Of a DNA stretch of 64,000 nt, positions 1 through 9,248 are shown in pieces. The stretch is from assembly GCF_036688685.1 (NCBI RefSeq), contig NZ_JAQQPS010000023.1, positions 1 to 64,000 on the forward strand. Reading direction: 5' to 3'. Position 1 is the first letter of the stretch; every line of letters starts with the position of its first letter. The DNA is from JALYUM01 sp036688685 (GTDB lineage: Bacteria; Pseudomonadota; Gammaproteobacteria; Burkholderiales; Burkholderiaceae_D). The notes below the pieces were generated by a model. The model did not search any database, was not told where the DNA came from, and saw only the letters and a program-made list of their open reading frames with translations. The position numbers and the translations under genes are program-made.

Positions 1-2632
1 CGCCGGCCCGCGCCACGTGCACCTGCATGCCTTCAACAGGCTGGCCGTCGGTGGCGCGCAGCAGGCGCGGGATGCGCCCAAATTCGCCTTCCATAAATGT
101 GGGCAACGCAGTTTTGCCGCTGGCAGGGCCATTCCAGTGGTGGCCGTCGGTCTTGATCGTCATTGCGCCCGGCCCGCCGATTTCCACGTTACCGCCCCTG
201 AGGGTGAGGTAGGCGCCGCCCGTGACGACAAACGTGATTTCCTTCTCCGCCATGACGACCACGCGTTCTCCGGCGGTCGCTTTCAGGTCTTTCGCCGCAT
301 TCAGTTGCATTTCGTCGTGCTGGCTCTGCATGAGGAATTTGCCTTTGTGTGCGATTTGGCTGATGCCGTCCGATTGCGCGAACAGGGCCAGCGCTTTGCC
401 GGAATGCAGGTGCATGCGCTGGCCGCTGGTCAGTTGCAGGTGTTGCTGCGCGACGCTATCGAGATTCGTGCCGGCATAGCTGACGATGGTAGCGGGCGTG
501 CTCACGGCCACCCCTGCCGGCGCCGTCAGGCTCAGCGTCGCTTGCGCATCCGGACCTGTGCCCAGGCTGGCGTCCAGGTCCGCCTTCAAGGCCACTTGCG
601 GCGCCTCGTCCACCGCCATGCCCTGATGCGCCGCGGCGTACTGCCCCAGCGTTTTGAACAGGTCCAGGCAGTCCTGCATCAAGGCCAGGTGTTCCGCGCT
701 GCCCATTTGCGAGCCGCAGGCGTCCAGGCGCTGCCACGCCGTCAGCAATAGCGATTTGGCGGTGCGGATCGCGCCACTGTCATTGCTGGTCAGTTCGAAC
801 CCGGCGCCGCGCGCGGTCGCACTGCCGTTCGAGCGCGGATGCGTCAGGTAGCCGAGGTTCAGCTGGCTTTGCCCATGCGCGCTGGATAGATGGGCACTGA
901 TCTGACCTGGCGTATCGTCCATGCGCAACTGGTTGTAGCGCTGGCGATAATTGTTCTCGGCACTTGCCTTGCCGCCTTCCTTGCTGACGATCCCAGACAG
1001 ATAGCGGTCGCCCGGCAGCTTGCTGACCCGGCTGAACACTGGCGGCGGCGTGGCGCCGCTGTGGGCGCGGCCGATGATCAGCGGTTTATCCGGATCGCCG
1101 CCGACGAAGACGCACAGCACCTGGTCGCCCACGCGCGGCAGCGAGATCGCGCCATATTGCATCCCGGCCCAGTGACTGGCGACTTGCACCCAGGCCGAAT
1201 CGCGGTCGGTGTTGGAGGCGCCGGCGCCGTTCGCATGCGCATGGTCGGCAGGACGGCAGCCGGGAAAACGGATTTTCACGCGCCCCCGTTCATCGCAATG
1301 GATTTCCTGGTTGGCCGGGCCGACCACGGTCACTTATTGCATTTCTGTGCGCGGCAGATCGGTGCGGGGATCATAATGCGGCACGATCTGGATGCCGCGC
1401 CGCACGCAAGTAAAGCGGTTGGTGTAGCGCACACCGCGCTCCATGCTTGCCTGTTCCAGGCCAGCGTCGGACTCGCGCCAATGATTCAGCCTGAACAGTT
1501 TGCGCACCTTGTCATCCACATCTTTGGGCAGATTGTTGTCGGCTTCGACCCGCATTTCTGTGATGACAAAATCGCGGCCTTCGGGCGGATGCCGGTCTAT
1601 TTCAGGGTGGCCTGTGATGGTGTTCCACTCGCCGACGCACATGTTGCGGTCGCTGCCTTCTCCCTGAAAACACCTGGCGTCGTATTCGTGCCGCAGCATC
1701 CGGGACAGGCCGATGTGCCGATAGTCGAAGCCGTCGCGGCCCGTGTGCGGGGCATCGATCAGGTAGTCGTCGAGACTTGCGGCAAATTGCTTGCCAAGTA
1801 CGCCCTGGTCGTTGACGTTGATGTCTTCGCTGCTGTAGGTGGCCGCGGGAATGTAGTCCCAGGCGCGCCGGGTGACGCTGCCTGGCGTCAGGGTGCGGAT
1901 GCCATGCCAGGCGGTGATGGTGTCGTGGCTTTCGGTGGCACTGTCGCGGTGAAAGCGCACGGTGCCGGCGGCATTTTGTGGCAGCCTTGTCGCGTTGTCG
2001 AACAGGACCAGCGTATGGGCTGGCGTCGTGCCATCGTGGCCGGGCATGCCGCTGCCCGACCGGATGAACCAGGCGATGCCGCGCCGCTTCCACAACCTGC
2101 GCAGAAATGCGCCGGTCGATTCGTTGTACTGCATGGTAAAGGCGCGCGCCGGATAGTCCTTCAATCCATTCATGGTGTATGAAAATGCGCGCGCGGCGAC
2201 GGGATTGGCCAGGCGCCATTCCTTGAGCAGGATGTGCGTGATCTCGAGTTCGTTGTGCCCACGGAAAACGCGCGTATTGCAGGTCTGGTCCAGCATGGAA
2301 AAGGCGTCGCGCACCACCAGCCGGTAGCTCGCCAGGCCGCCATCGCTTTGTCCCTCCATCGCCGCGACGACGATGCCGCAGACCGACCGCAGCTTGCCGC
2401 TGTCGGTGACGAAATCGACGGCTACCGGTGCCGCGATGAACTGTTTCAGGGCCAGTCCGGCACGCGTCGATACACAGAGTAGTGAATAGTCGATGCCACC
2501 AAACATGGTTTCGACGCCACTGACATGTTGAACCAACAGCAGATTTTCCAGCACCGGCCGGCCGAAGGCGAACCGCAGGCGAATCGGGCGGTTCGCATCG
2601 GTGAGTGTGGAGGGAGAATTGGACGTGATCAT
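1..2632 (-). pseudogene. VgrG type VI secretion spike protein, interrupted by an in-frame stop, 3' end off the window
   Basis: VgrG forms the trimeric spike at the tip of the type VI secretion tube. The first reading frame (2632 down to 1334, 432 residues) carries the gp27-like VgrG barrel region and starts with ATG behind an AGGAA ribosome site. It ends at a TAA (bases 1336-1334), but the same frame continues without another stop to base 1. That second part encodes the gp5-like OB-fold, beginning VTVVGPANQEIHCDERGRV with a later SAWVQVASHWAGMQYG stretch, and then a DUF2345-type region with TGGAYLTLRGGNVEIGG. The stop falls exactly where family members have one residue between RTEMQ and the VVGP motif, so one substitution (for example TCA to TAA) explains it. 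I read this as a nonsense-mutated vgrG; a sequencing error, or a re-start at the GTG straight after the stop, are alternatives. Confidence 0.85.
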
Positions 2633-2891
2633 ATCGGGTTCCTCGACGTGCGCGACAGGGTGTTGCTTCGTGTAAATTTAGAATTCCCGTTAGTCTGGTG
2701 TCGGCCTGGCGCGTGGATTGTGCGGAAGCGCAAAGCATCGACTCAGCGCTTAGCATGCATGCGCGGATGTCTCGAAAATGCCTCGCTTCGACTTAACGCG
2801 CACTTGATTCGCCGCGCACCGCTGCATGAATGAAAAGTTTTAAGTGTCAAATACACGTTAAACTGATGTTTTTCCTTCTACATTGTTTCCC

Positions 2892-3980
2892 ATGAGCGAA
2901 TTCGTCACGACCCGCGTAGCCCGGGGCACCGGCATCATCACCCTGGACCGCCCGCGCGCCCTCAATTCGCTGTCGCTGGGGATGGTGCGTGCGCTTACTG
3001 AAACCTTGCTGGCGTGGCGCGACGACGACCGGGTCAATGCCGTCGTGCTAACCAGCAGCAGCGAAAAGGCCCTGTGCGCCGGCGGCGACATCCGCTTCTT
3101 TTACGACGCCGGGCGCGCCACGCCCATGGGCGGCAGCGCGCTGCTGGAAGATTTTTTTACCGAAGAATATGCACTGAACCACCTGATCCACTTCTATCCA
3201 AAACCGTACATCGCGCTGATGGATGGCGTTGTGATGGGCGGCGGCATGGGCATCGCCCAGGGCGGACCGGAAACCGGCCTGCGCATCGTCACCGAGCGCA
3301 CCAAGATGGCCATGCCGGAAGTGAATATCGGTCTGTTTCCGGACGTGGGCGGCAGCCATTTCCTGGCGCGCGCACCTGGTCAACTGGGCCATTATCTCGG
3401 CTTGACCGGTTTGACCATCGGCGCGGCCGATGCGCTGTATGTCGGTCTGGCGGATTTGTTTATACCGTTTAGTCAGTTGCCGGCATTGCACGCGCTGATC
3501 GATGCGACCGAGGGCGCCGCACTGGCCGCGGCGCTGCGTGAATTTGCCGCGCCGTTCACCAGCCAGGCTGGTGACAGTGTTCTGCGTAGCCAGCGCGGCG
3601 CCATCGATGCCCATTTCGGCGCCGCTTCGGTGGGCGCCGTTATGGCGTCGCTGGCGCTTGATGGTGGTGCGTTTGCGCAAGCCGCGCTGGCGGCCATGAA
3701 GCTGCGCTCACCGCTGATGATGAGCGTGACGCGCGTGATGCTGGCGCGCGCGCGTGGCATGGATGTCGCGGCCTGCCTGCGCATGGAACGGGATCTGGTG
3801 CGACGCACGTTCGAGCACGGGGAAGTGATCGAGGGCGTGCGCGCGCTGGTGATCGACAAGGACAATGCGCCGCGCTGGAATCCGGCGGCGCTGGAACAAG
3901 TCAGTGCCGAGATGGTGGAAGCGTTTTTTGCGCCAGTGTGGCCGGCGCATGCGCATCCGCTGCGCGCCCTGGCCGACTAG
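2892..3980 (+). CDS. 3-hydroxyisobutyryl-CoA hydrolase / enoyl-CoA hydratase-isomerase family protein
   Basis: A 362-residue crotonase-fold protein. The length, longer than a plain enoyl-CoA hydratase, and the motifs CAGGDIRFFYDAGR (about residue 60), MDGVVMGGGMGI and MPEVNIGLFPDVGGSHFL match the 3-hydroxyisobutyryl-CoA hydrolase group. That enzyme hydrolyses 3-hydroxyisobutyryl-CoA in valine breakdown. The GGG of the second motif forms the oxyanion hole, and the E and D of the third are the usual catalytic positions. I start at the ATG (MSEFVTTRV); a TTG nine bases upstream is also in frame, and no good ribosome site is visible for either. The gene is monocistronic and convergent with rapZ, the two stop codons sharing the palindrome CTAG. 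The exact substrate is inferred; a generic crotonase acting on another acyl-CoA is possible. Confidence 0.85.
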   Translation: MSEFVTTRVARGTGIITLDRPRALNSLSLGMVRALTETLLAWRDDDRVNAVVLTSSSEKALCAGGDIRFFYDAGRATPMGGSALLEDFFTEEYALNHLIHFYPKPYIALMDGVVMGGGMGIAQGGPETGLRIVTERTKMAMPEVNIGLFPDVGGSHFLARAPGQLGHYLGLTGLTIGAADALYVGLADLFIPFSQLPALHALIDATEGAALAAALREFAAPFTSQAGDSVLRSQRGAIDAHFGAASVGAVMASLALDGGAFAQAALAAMKLRSPLMMSVTRVMLARARGMDVAACLRMERDLVRRTFEHGEVIEGVRALVIDKDNAPRWNPAALEQVSAEMVEAFFAPVWPAHAHPLRALAD

Positions 3981-4840
3981 GACTGTTCGCGGTGGCGCAG
4001 TACGACGCGCTCGCTTGGGGCGAAGTGCGCCGCCAGCCGCTCTGCCATGTAGACCGAGCGGTGCTGCCCGCCGGTACAGCCCAGCGCCACCGTCAGGTAG
4101 CTGCGGTTATCGGTTTTGAATGACGGCAGCCATTTTTCGATGAAATTGCGGATGTCGGCCAGCAGTTCCTTGGCGCTCGGCTGCGCGTCCAGAAACGCGA
4201 TGACGGGGGCATCCTTGCCAGTCAGCGGGCGCAATGTGACATCGTAATAGGGGTTCGGCAGGGCGCGCACGTCGAATACGAAATCGGCATCGAGTGGCAC
4301 GCCCAGTTTGAAGGCGAACGATTCGAAGAACAGCGTCAGCGGCGCGTGTTCGATCTCGGCCAATTCCTTGATCCAGGTGCGCAGTTTATTGGCCGACAGC
4401 TCGGAGGTATCGATCACGTGGCCGAGCTGCTCGATGGCCGACAGGCGCTCGCGCTCCTCCAGGATGCATTCGATCAGGGTACGGCGCGACGCCGGGTTTT
4501 CGCCCGGGCGCAGCGCGTGCGACAGCGGGTGGCTGCGCCGGGTTTCCGAGAAGCGCGCCACCAGCGAATGGGTATTTGCCGTCAGGAACATCACGTTCAG
4601 GTCGTGGCCTGCGTCTTTCAGCGTGCGGATGCTAATCGGCAGTTCCGCCAGCGATTCGGCGCTGCGTGCATCGACCGCCACGGCCAGTTGCGTGGTGCCT
4701 TCGCTGTCGATTTTGCTGACCAGTTCAGGCAGCAAATCGGGCGGCAGGTTGTCGACACAATAGTAACCTGCGTCTTCGAGGACGTTGAGGGCCACGGATT
4801 TTCCGGAGCCGGAGATACCGGTGATGAGGACGATGCGCAT
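3977..4840 (-). CDS. rapZ: RapZ, RNase adapter / nucleotide-binding protein
   Basis: 287 residues, full length for RapZ (YvcJ family). The N-terminal P-loop domain starts MRIVLITGISGSGKS (Walker A at residues 8-15), and the C-terminal domain has the conserved CTGGQHRSVY segment near residue 253. In enterobacteria RapZ hands the small RNA GlmZ to RNase E and so controls glucosamine-6-phosphate synthase. In betaproteobacteria the RNA partner is not established, although nucleotide binding is conserved. The gene follows hprK by 14 bases on the same strand, in the nitrogen-PTS cluster ptsN-hprK-rapZ. Its stop codon overlaps the stop of the convergent hydrolase gene, leaving no room for a conventional terminator. 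Confidence 0.96.
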   Translation of the reverse strand: MRIVLITGISGSGKSVALNVLEDAGYYCVDNLPPDLLPELVSKIDSEGTTQLAVAVDARSAESLAELPISIRTLKDAGHDLNVMFLTANTHSLVARFSETRRSHPLSHALRPGENPASRRTLIECILEERERLSAIEQLGHVIDTSELSANKLRTWIKELAEIEHAPLTLFFESFAFKLGVPLDADFVFDVRALPNPYYDVTLRPLTGKDAPVIAFLDAQPSAKELLADIRNFIEKWLPSFKTDNRSYLTVALGCTGGQHRSVYMAERLAAHFAPSERVVLRHREQS

Positions 4841-4854
4841 GAGCGCATTTTAAC

Positions 4855-5790
4855 CTAATCCCCCGTCATCGCCTGCCGCTGGCGCTCCATGAACTCCTGC
4901 AGCGTATCGATCCCGCGCAGTTGCAGGATGGTGTTGCGTACCGCTGCCTCCAGCAGCACCGCGATATTCCGGCCGGCGGCCACGGGAATGACGACTTTGC
5001 GAATCGGCAGCCCCAGCACATCCTCGGTCGGGAACAGGAACGGCAGCCGCTCGACTTCTTCTTCCAGTGCCCCGCGCCGCACCAGGTGGACGATCAGTTT
5101 CAGGCGCATCTTGCGGCGCACGGCGGTCTCGCCAAAGATCGCCTTGATGTCGAGCAGCCCCAGCCCGCGCACTTCCAGCAAGTTCTGCAGCAGCGGCGGG
5201 CAGCGCCCCTCGATCATGTTCGGCGCAATGCGGGAAAACTCTACGGCATCGTCGGCCACCAGGCCGTGACTGCGTGAAATCAGTTCCAGCCCCAGCTCGC
5301 TTTTACCGAGCCCGGAATCGCCGGTAATGAGCACACCCACGCCCAGCACATCCATGAACACACCATGCATGATGGTGCGCTGGGCCAGCTTCTTGGATAA
5401 ATACACGCGCAGGAAGTCGATCACCTGCGCGGCCGGCAAGGGCGTCGAAAACAGCGGGATATTTTGTTCGTCGCAGATGGCGAGAATGTCGGGCGGTGTT
5501 TCCAGGCCCTGTGCGATGATCAGCGCCGGCGGACCGCCGCCAATCAGTTCGCCGATGACATGGCTGCGCGAATTGAGTTTGAGGCGCTGGTAGTAATTTA
5601 ATTCCTGGTGGCCGAACACCTGGATGCGGCCCGGGTGGATCAGGTTCAGGTGGCCGACCTGGTCGGCGGCCGAGACCACATCCCCGGAAATGAGCCGCTC
5701 CCCGCCCGGGAAGCCGGCGAACCAGCCCAGCTGCAGCGTTTCGCGATTATCGTCGTACAGCCGTTGGATGGTCAGCGGGGTCTGCAGCAT
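4855..5790 (-). CDS. hprK: HPr kinase/phosphorylase
   Basis: 311 residues, typical for bacterial HPr(Ser) kinase/phosphorylase. The N-terminal sensor-like domain (about 1-130) is followed by the kinase domain with Walker A GDSGLGKS at residues 157-164. The HPrK signature follows, with EVRGLGLLDI and a run of basic residues near RRKMRLKLIVHL. The enzyme phosphorylates and dephosphorylates the regulatory serine of HPr or NPr. In proteobacteria it sits with an incomplete PTS and is thought to adjust nitrogen/carbon signalling rather than sugar uptake. It lies 51 bases downstream of ptsN and 14 bases upstream of rapZ, so the three genes are probably co-transcribed. Confidence 0.96.
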   Translation of the reverse strand: MLQTPLTIQRLYDDNRETLQLGWFAGFPGGERLISGDVVSAADQVGHLNLIHPGRIQVFGHQELNYYQRLKLNSRSHVIGELIGGGPPALIIAQGLETPPDILAICDEQNIPLFSTPLPAAQVIDFLRVYLSKKLAQRTIMHGVFMDVLGVGVLITGDSGLGKSELGLELISRSHGLVADDAVEFSRIAPNMIEGRCPPLLQNLLEVRGLGLLDIKAIFGETAVRRKMRLKLIVHLVRRGALEEEVERLPFLFPTEDVLGLPIRKVVIPVAAGRNIAVLLEAAVRNTILQLRGIDTLQEFMERQRQAMTGD

Positions 5791-5841
5791 GAAGAGGTGG
5801 TTCCTGTCGTATTGGCGCGCACGCGGCCGGTACGAGACAGT

Positions 5842-6324
5842 TTAGCCCAGAGCCTGCAGGCTGGGTTGCCAATTGATGATGCGCTGGTACACCGTCTCGG
5901 CGTCGGGGTCGGTCAGCAGTGCCGTGCGGATGGCTTCATCGGAGAAGAATTCGGCGATTTCCGACAGGATTTCCAGGTGTTGCTGGGTTACATGGTCGGG
6001 AATGAGCAGGAAGAACAGCAGGCTGACCGGTTCGCCGTCGGGCGACTCGAACGGAATCGGCTCGACCAGGCGCACGAAGGCAGCCAGCGGCGACTTCAGG
6101 CTCTTGCTGCCCTTGATGCGGCCGTGCGGCACGGCCACGCCATGCCCCAGGCCAGTCGAACCAAGCCGTTCGCGCGCGAACAGATTGTCCGACACGGTCG
6201 AGCGGGCGATGCCGTGGTTGTTCTCGAAAATCAGTCCGGCTTGCTCGAAAGCGCGCTTCTTGCTGGACACTTCCAGATCGAGACGAACGCTCTCGATGGA
6301 TAGAATTTTACTTAAGTTGGTCAT
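5842..6324 (-). CDS. ptsN: PtsN, nitrogen regulatory EIIA-Ntr protein
   Basis: 160 residues counted from MTNLSKILSIESV, the usual EIIA-Ntr start. The open frame extends further upstream, but without family similarity and across the promoter. The phosphoacceptor histidine is H67 in GHGVAVPHGRIKG. A PTS EIIA type-2 domain fills the protein and ends with the family's PDAETVYQRI region. PtsN is the terminal phosphoacceptor of the nitrogen PTS (PtsP, PtsO, PtsN) and regulates potassium transport and nitrogen and stress responses by protein contacts. It is first in ptsN-hprK-rapZ. In Burkholderia, as I recall, rpoN and hpf lie directly upstream; here the upstream neighbour is queF. Confidence 0.95.
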   Translation of the reverse strand: MTNLSKILSIESVRLDLEVSSKKRAFEQAGLIFENNHGIARSTVSDNLFARERLGSTGLGHGVAVPHGRIKGSKSLKSPLAAFVRLVEPIPFESPDGEPVSLLFFLLIPDHVTQQHLEILSEIAEFFSDEAIRTALLTDPDAETVYQRIINWQPSLQALG

Positions 6325-6370
6325 AACGTACATAAAATGTTGCAGCGCACCACGGCGCTTGCGAGCCCGA

Positions 6371-6376
6371 ATTATA
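6371..6376 (-). promoter_or_regulatory. Candidate sigma-70 -10 box for ptsN-hprK-rapZ
   Basis: The minus strand reads TATAAT here, a perfect -10 hexamer, about 47 bases before the chosen ptsN start. The -35 is poor: TTACTT with a 16-base spacer is the best seen. Transcription would start near 6363, giving a leader of roughly 40 bases. This also supports the shorter PtsN start, because the longer frame would run upstream of the promoter. Confidence 0.45.
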
Positions 6377-6683
6377 GGCCTGTTTGCTTCGGAAGTAATT
6401 CGAATTCTGCGCCGTTGGCGGGAACACCGGCCACCATATATTCGGCAGAGGGTTAAATCGGCCGACGCTGGGCCGGTGCTGATCACGCCCTTGCGCAATT
6501 TCTAATGCGAAATCGAATGTTCTCCATATAAACAATTGATGCGGCGAGTGTTGACCGATGAATCACACTGCCTTGCCCAGGTTTTCAGCATTACCCTTGG
6601 CGGATAGCCAGCCTTGCGCTGGCGTAAAGGTGCGCGCGCCGACTGTCGCGCCAATGGCACAGCCGCGTGAAGCGGGGCGGCTA
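6377..6683. other. Gap between queF and ptsN with no convincing gene
   Basis: About 300 bases on the 3' side of queF. Short open frames on both strands have no family resemblance and no ribosome site, and one of them crosses the ptsN -10 box. A weak hairpin (AGCCGC/GCGGCT) lies just after queF but lacks a T-run. Nothing resembling hpf or rpoN is present. Confidence 0.5.
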
Positions 6684-7514
6684 TTATTGACGTGCCGTGC
6701 GCAGATTGCGCGGCGGCGCGCTGCTGAAGTTGCTGCGCCACGGGTTGATGTCCAGCCCGCCACGCCGCGTGTAGCGTGCATACACGGCGAGTTTATTTGG
6801 CTGGCACTGGCGCAGGATATCGACAAAGATCCGTTCCACACATTGCTCATGGAACTCATTGTGCTCACGAAAACCGATCAGGTATTTCAGCAAGCCGGCC
6901 TGGTCGATCTGGGGGCCCACGTAATGGATCTGCACGCTGGCCCAGTCCGGCTGGCCGGTCACCAGGCAGTTCGACTTGAGCAGGTGCGACACGAAGGTCT
7001 CTTCCACCGGCGCGCCGTGGCGGGCGGCGCTGAGCAGCGTGGGCGTGGGCGTGTACTGGTCAATTTCCAGGTCCAGTCGGTCCAGCAGCAAGCCGTCCAG
7101 TTCGCCCATCTTGATGCCCTGGAAGGCGTCCGGTGTGGTCAGCACGATGTGTACCGGTGCGCCAAACGCGGCGCCGAGGTCCTGGCGCAGCAGGGCCAGC
7201 AGGGCATCCTCACTTTCCAGCCGGGTCTGGTTAAACGAGTTCAGGTACAGCTTGAACGATTTCGATTCGACGATATTCGGCGACTCGGCCGGCGCCGTGA
7301 TCGACGCAATCGCCACTTGCGGCTTGCCGCGCAGGTTCAGCCACGACAATTCATACGCGTTCCAGATATCGACGCCAAAAAACGGCATGGTGCCGGTCAG
7401 GTTCAGTTCATCACGCTTTTGCTGGCGCGGGATCGGAAACAGCAGTTCGGGCGCGTACTGCGTCTGGTAGGCGGAGGCTTTGCCCAGTGGCGAGAGGTCG
7501 ACGGTATTGCTCAT
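6684..7514 (-). CDS. queF: NADPH-dependent 7-cyano-7-deazaguanine reductase (QueF)
   Basis: 276 residues, the long two-domain (E. coli YqcD-type) QueF. It reduces the nitrile preQ0 to the amine preQ1 with two NADPH, a late step before queuosine is put into tRNA. The QueF substrate motif ESKSFKLYLNSF lies at residues 83-94, and the nucleophilic cysteine is C183 in SNCLVTGQPDW, with the conserved HNEFHEQC segment downstream. The start MSNTVDLSPLGK is the usual one. ilvA lies 12 bases upstream on the same strand, so the pair may be co-transcribed, though their functions are unrelated. Confidence 0.96.
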   Translation of the reverse strand: MSNTVDLSPLGKASAYQTQYAPELLFPIPRQQKRDELNLTGTMPFFGVDIWNAYELSWLNLRGKPQVAIASITAPAESPNIVESKSFKLYLNSFNQTRLESEDALLALLRQDLGAAFGAPVHIVLTTPDAFQGIKMGELDGLLLDRLDLEIDQYTPTPTLLSAARHGAPVEETFVSHLLKSNCLVTGQPDWASVQIHYVGPQIDQAGLLKYLIGFREHNEFHEQCVERIFVDILRQCQPNKLAVYARYTRRGGLDINPWRSNFSSAPPRNLRTARQ

Positions 7515-7526
7515 TGTGTGCGTGGT

Positions 7527-9062
7527 CTATCCAAGAAAAAGTTGATACACGGGGTTCTTGCTTTCGTCCCAGCAGCGATAGCCGAGGGTCGTCAAAAAGC
7601 TGCGGAAGGCGTCCATTTCTTCGGGCGGCACTTGCAGGCCCACCAGAATGCGGCCGACGTCGCCCCCCTGGTTGCGGTAATGGAACAGCGAGATATTCCA
7701 GTTCGGCGACATGCTGCCGAGGAAGCGCATCAGCACGCCAGGACGCTCGGGGAATTCGAAACGATACAGCAATTCGCCCTCGGCCAAGGCGCTGCGTCCA
7801 CCCACCAGGTGGCGGATATGCAGCTTGGCCAGCTCGTCGTGGGTCAGGTCGAGCGTGCGGAAGTCGTTTTCTTCGAAGGTGCGCGCCAGCATGCCCGATT
7901 CATTGCGGTTGCTGATCTGCACGCCAACGAACACATGCGCCTTGCTCGAGTCGCTGATGCGGTAATTGAATTCCGTCACATTGCGGTTCGCCACCAGCCC
8001 ACAGAAGCGTTTAAAACTGCCCCGCTGCTCGGGAATCGTCACGCCAAACACGGCTTCGCGCGATTCGCCCACTTCGGCGCGCTCGGCGACAAAGCGCAGG
8101 CGGTCGAAATTCATGTTGGCGCCACAGGCAATCGCCACCAGCGTCTCGCCCTTGACCGGGTTTTTCGACATGGCCGAGCGCTCGATATACGCCTTGGCGC
8201 CGGCCACGGCCAGCGCACCGGCCGGCTCCAGGATCGAGCGCGTATCCTGGAACACATCCTGGATGGCCGCACAAATGGCGTCGGTGTCGACAATCACGAT
8301 CTCGTCGACTACTTCCTTGGCGATCCGGAACGTTTCCTCGCCCACCAGGCGAACCGCGGTGCCGTCCGAAAACAGGCCAACGTCGGTGAGCGTCACGCGG
8401 TGTCCCGCCTTCAGGCTGCGCGCCATGGCGTCCGAATCGACTGTTTGCACGCCGATGATCTTGATGTCCGGGCGAATGGCCTTGACGTAGGCGCCGATGC
8501 CCGAAATGAGGCCGCCGCCGCCAATGGCCACAAAAATGGCGTGGATCGGGCCGCCGTGCTGGCGCAAAATTTCCATGCCGATGGTGCCCTGGCCGGCGAT
8601 GACGTCCGGGTCGTCGAACGGGTGCACGAAGGTGAGCTTCTGTTCCTGTTCGAGCGTGATGGCGTGATTGTAGGCGTCCGTGTACGACTCGCCGTGCAGC
8701 ACGATTTCCACGGCATTGCCGCCATGCGCGCGTACCGCGGCAATTTTAAGCGGCGGCGTGGTGGTCGGCATCACGATCAGTGCGCGGCAACCGAGCCGGG
8801 CTGCCGACAGGGCCACGCCCTGCGCATGGTTGCCAGCCGATGCACAAATCACCCCGCGCGCCAGTTGCGACGCCGACAGGTGGGCCATCTTGTTGTAGGC
8901 GCCGCGCAGCTTGAAACTGAAGACGCTCTGCATGTCTTCGCGCTTGAAGTAAATTTTATTGTTGAAGCGCTGCGACAGGATCGGTGCCAGCTCGAGCGGC
9001 GTTTCGGTGGCCACGTCGTAGACGCGGGCAGTCAGGATTTTTTTGAGATAGTCGATCGTCAT
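7527..9062 (-). CDS. ilvA: Threonine ammonia-lyase, biosynthetic (IlvA)
   Basis: 511 residues, the full biosynthetic form. IlvA deaminates threonine to 2-oxobutanoate, the first committed step of isoleucine synthesis. The PLP lysine is K51 in SFKLRGAYN. The glycine-rich phosphate-binding loop IGGGGL is near residue 180, and the CGANMNF segment closes the catalytic domain near residue 318. Two ACT-like regulatory domains follow (about 330-410 and 420-500), the second containing EFPERPGVLMRFL, consistent with isoleucine inhibition and valine activation. The gene stands divergent from the downstream plus-strand YqaA-like gene, with about 190 bases between. Confidence 0.96.
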   Translation of the reverse strand: MTIDYLKKILTARVYDVATETPLELAPILSQRFNNKIYFKREDMQSVFSFKLRGAYNKMAHLSASQLARGVICASAGNHAQGVALSAARLGCRALIVMPTTTPPLKIAAVRAHGGNAVEIVLHGESYTDAYNHAITLEQEQKLTFVHPFDDPDVIAGQGTIGMEILRQHGGPIHAIFVAIGGGGLISGIGAYVKAIRPDIKIIGVQTVDSDAMARSLKAGHRVTLTDVGLFSDGTAVRLVGEETFRIAKEVVDEIVIVDTDAICAAIQDVFQDTRSILEPAGALAVAGAKAYIERSAMSKNPVKGETLVAIACGANMNFDRLRFVAERAEVGESREAVFGVTIPEQRGSFKRFCGLVANRNVTEFNYRISDSSKAHVFVGVQISNRNESGMLARTFEENDFRTLDLTHDELAKLHIRHLVGGRSALAEGELLYRFEFPERPGVLMRFLGSMSPNWNISLFHYRNQGGDVGRILVGLQVPPEEMDAFRSFLTTLGYRCWDESKNPVYQLFLG

Positions 9063-9211
9063 GGGGTCTGCAAAGTTGGGTCAGTCGATGGCCAGTTGCC
9101 TGGAGCCGGTTGACCTGCGTCCTTGCCGGCGGGTGGCCGGTGGGGCAGGTCGCTACGCGGCGCTGGATGGCAGGCTCGGCGTACCGTGTCGTTGCGATGG
9201 GTTTGGATCAT

Positions 9212-9217
9212 TATAAT
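9212..9217 (+). promoter_or_regulatory. Candidate -10 box for the YqaA-like gene
   Basis: A perfect TATAAT 32 bases before the ATG at 9249. No convincing -35 lies at the 16-18 base spacing; TTGCGA is present but only 14 bases away. Plausible as a promoter with a weak -35. Confidence 0.4.
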
Positions 9218-9248
9218 TGAGGGCTCGTCCACCGTTGCCAAAGTCCTC

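Noticed and set aside
890..2182. Long plus-strand open frame of 430 codons opposite vgrG
   Set aside because: It is the complement of the VgrG coding sequence; it has no family motif, and the minus strand encodes continuous VgrG domains on both sides of the stop.
2845..2850. Perfect TTGACA on the minus strand upstream of vgrG
   Set aside because: No -10 at 16-18 bases (ATGCAG or worse), so a single hexamer is not enough for a promoter call.
6558..9113. Very long plus-strand open frame (851 codons) opposite queF and ilvA
   Set aside because: A mirror of GC-rich coding bias. The minus strand holds two unmistakable enzymes with catalytic residues, while the plus-strand product is a low-complexity H/R/Q/A-rich sequence with no domain.
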